Source: a bacterium (GTDB lineage Bacteria > Bdellovibrionota_C > UBA2361 > OMII01). Taken from it: DNA of 6,357 nt. The stretch spans positions 1-6,357 of the forward strand of contig JAFMIS010000149.1 of the NCBI GenBank assembly GCA_017853915.1, written 5' to 3'. Made by a program: the position numbers and the translations under genes. Positions 6,180-6,357 of this stretch are shown here, one piece after another. The notes under the pieces were generated by a model. The model did no database searches and had not been told where the DNA came from. It saw only the letters and a list, made by a program, of their open reading frames with translations. Each line of letters opens with the position of its first letter. Position 1 is the first letter of the stretch.

Positions 6180-6357
6180 AGTCAGACGAACATGTTTGGC
6201 ATGCTTCAGGGATGAGGGCGGGAGTTTTGCCGCAGGTGATTACCTCCTGTGACTTCCGCTTTTCAACCCCTTCAACAGTAAGTATCGGCAGTAAATTCGG
6301 TAGAGATGAGGGCTGTGAGCCTTTCTTGAAGACCGATTGGGAAATGAAACGACATTC
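6178..6357 (-). CDS. Possible C-terminal end of an unidentified upstream gene
   Basis: From the right edge one minus-strand frame stays open for 59 codons and ends at TGA (6178-6180), six bases before the cpaF ATG and in the same frame as cpaF. The tail holds four cysteines and ends EACQTCSSD. I recognise no family in it. It is supported by its unbroken length and by the stop lying in the cpaF ribosome site. It is weakened by the modest length, which chance allows in roughly 1 case in 17. A competing frame stays open from 6355 to a TGA at 6272-6274. If that one is real, about 100 non-coding bases would precede cpaF. Tad loci often carry a TadZ/CpaE ATPase or secretin gene here, but nothing in these residues shows either. 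Confidence 0.35.
   Translation of the reverse strand, partial: ECRFISQSVFKKGSQPSSLPNLLPILTVEGVEKRKSQEVITCGKTPALIPEACQTCSSD

Noticed and set aside
6234..6245. AGGTgattACCT as a hairpin or operator
   Set aside because: The arms are only four bases, with no extension and no T-run. Easily chance.
1..6357. tRNA, rRNA, CRISPR, insertion sequence or Rho-independent terminator
   Set aside because: No clover-leaf, repeat array, transposase motif or GC stem followed by a T-run was seen on either strand, and nearly all bases are coding.

Overview
The window is a single, tightly packed operon read entirely on the minus strand. There is no sizeable non-coding gap. The organism must be a diderm (Gram-negative-type) bacterium, because the gene families here serve double-membrane secretion or pilus machines. 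Base composition is moderate, roughly half GC by eye, and gives no firm lineage. Bdellovibrionota, Myxococcota and other former Deltaproteobacteria, or chlamydia/planctomycete relatives, are guesses only.

In transcription order (right to left) the layout is as follows. At the right edge is an open frame that may be the C-terminal end of an unidentified gene (6178-6357). Next is a CpaF/TadA-type secretion ATPase (4642-6171). It is followed by two half-size T2SSF-domain inner-membrane proteins, a TadB-like one (3647-4639) and a TadC-like one (2725-3639). Then comes a full-length FHIPEP-family export-gate protein of the SctV/FlhA type (599-2692). Last is the first 195 residues of a protein-kinase-fold protein whose catalytic residues are largely replaced, so it is a probable pseudokinase (1-586). 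It runs off the left edge.

CpaF, TadB and TadC normally form the cytoplasmic motor and inner-membrane platform of a Tad (type IVc) pilus or type II-like machine. SctV normally forms the nonameric export gate of a type III secretion system (T3SS) or flagellum. Gaps between genes are only 2-32 bases, so the Tad motor and the T3SS gate are very probably co-transcribed. The pseudokinase starts 12 bases after sctV and is probably a regulator or scaffold of the same machine. This composite is the main point of interest. Either a T3SS locus has absorbed a Tad motor, or two systems are co-regulated, or the genes form a hybrid apparatus. The window cannot decide between these, because no secretin, SctN, needle or pilin gene is visible.

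Smaller oddities: all four complete genes stop at TAG. The sctV stop is in frame with the kinase-like start. The open frame upstream of cpaF is also in the cpaF frame, separated by one TGA. The gate protein appears to have Lys in place of one conserved Arg of the FlhA charge cluster.
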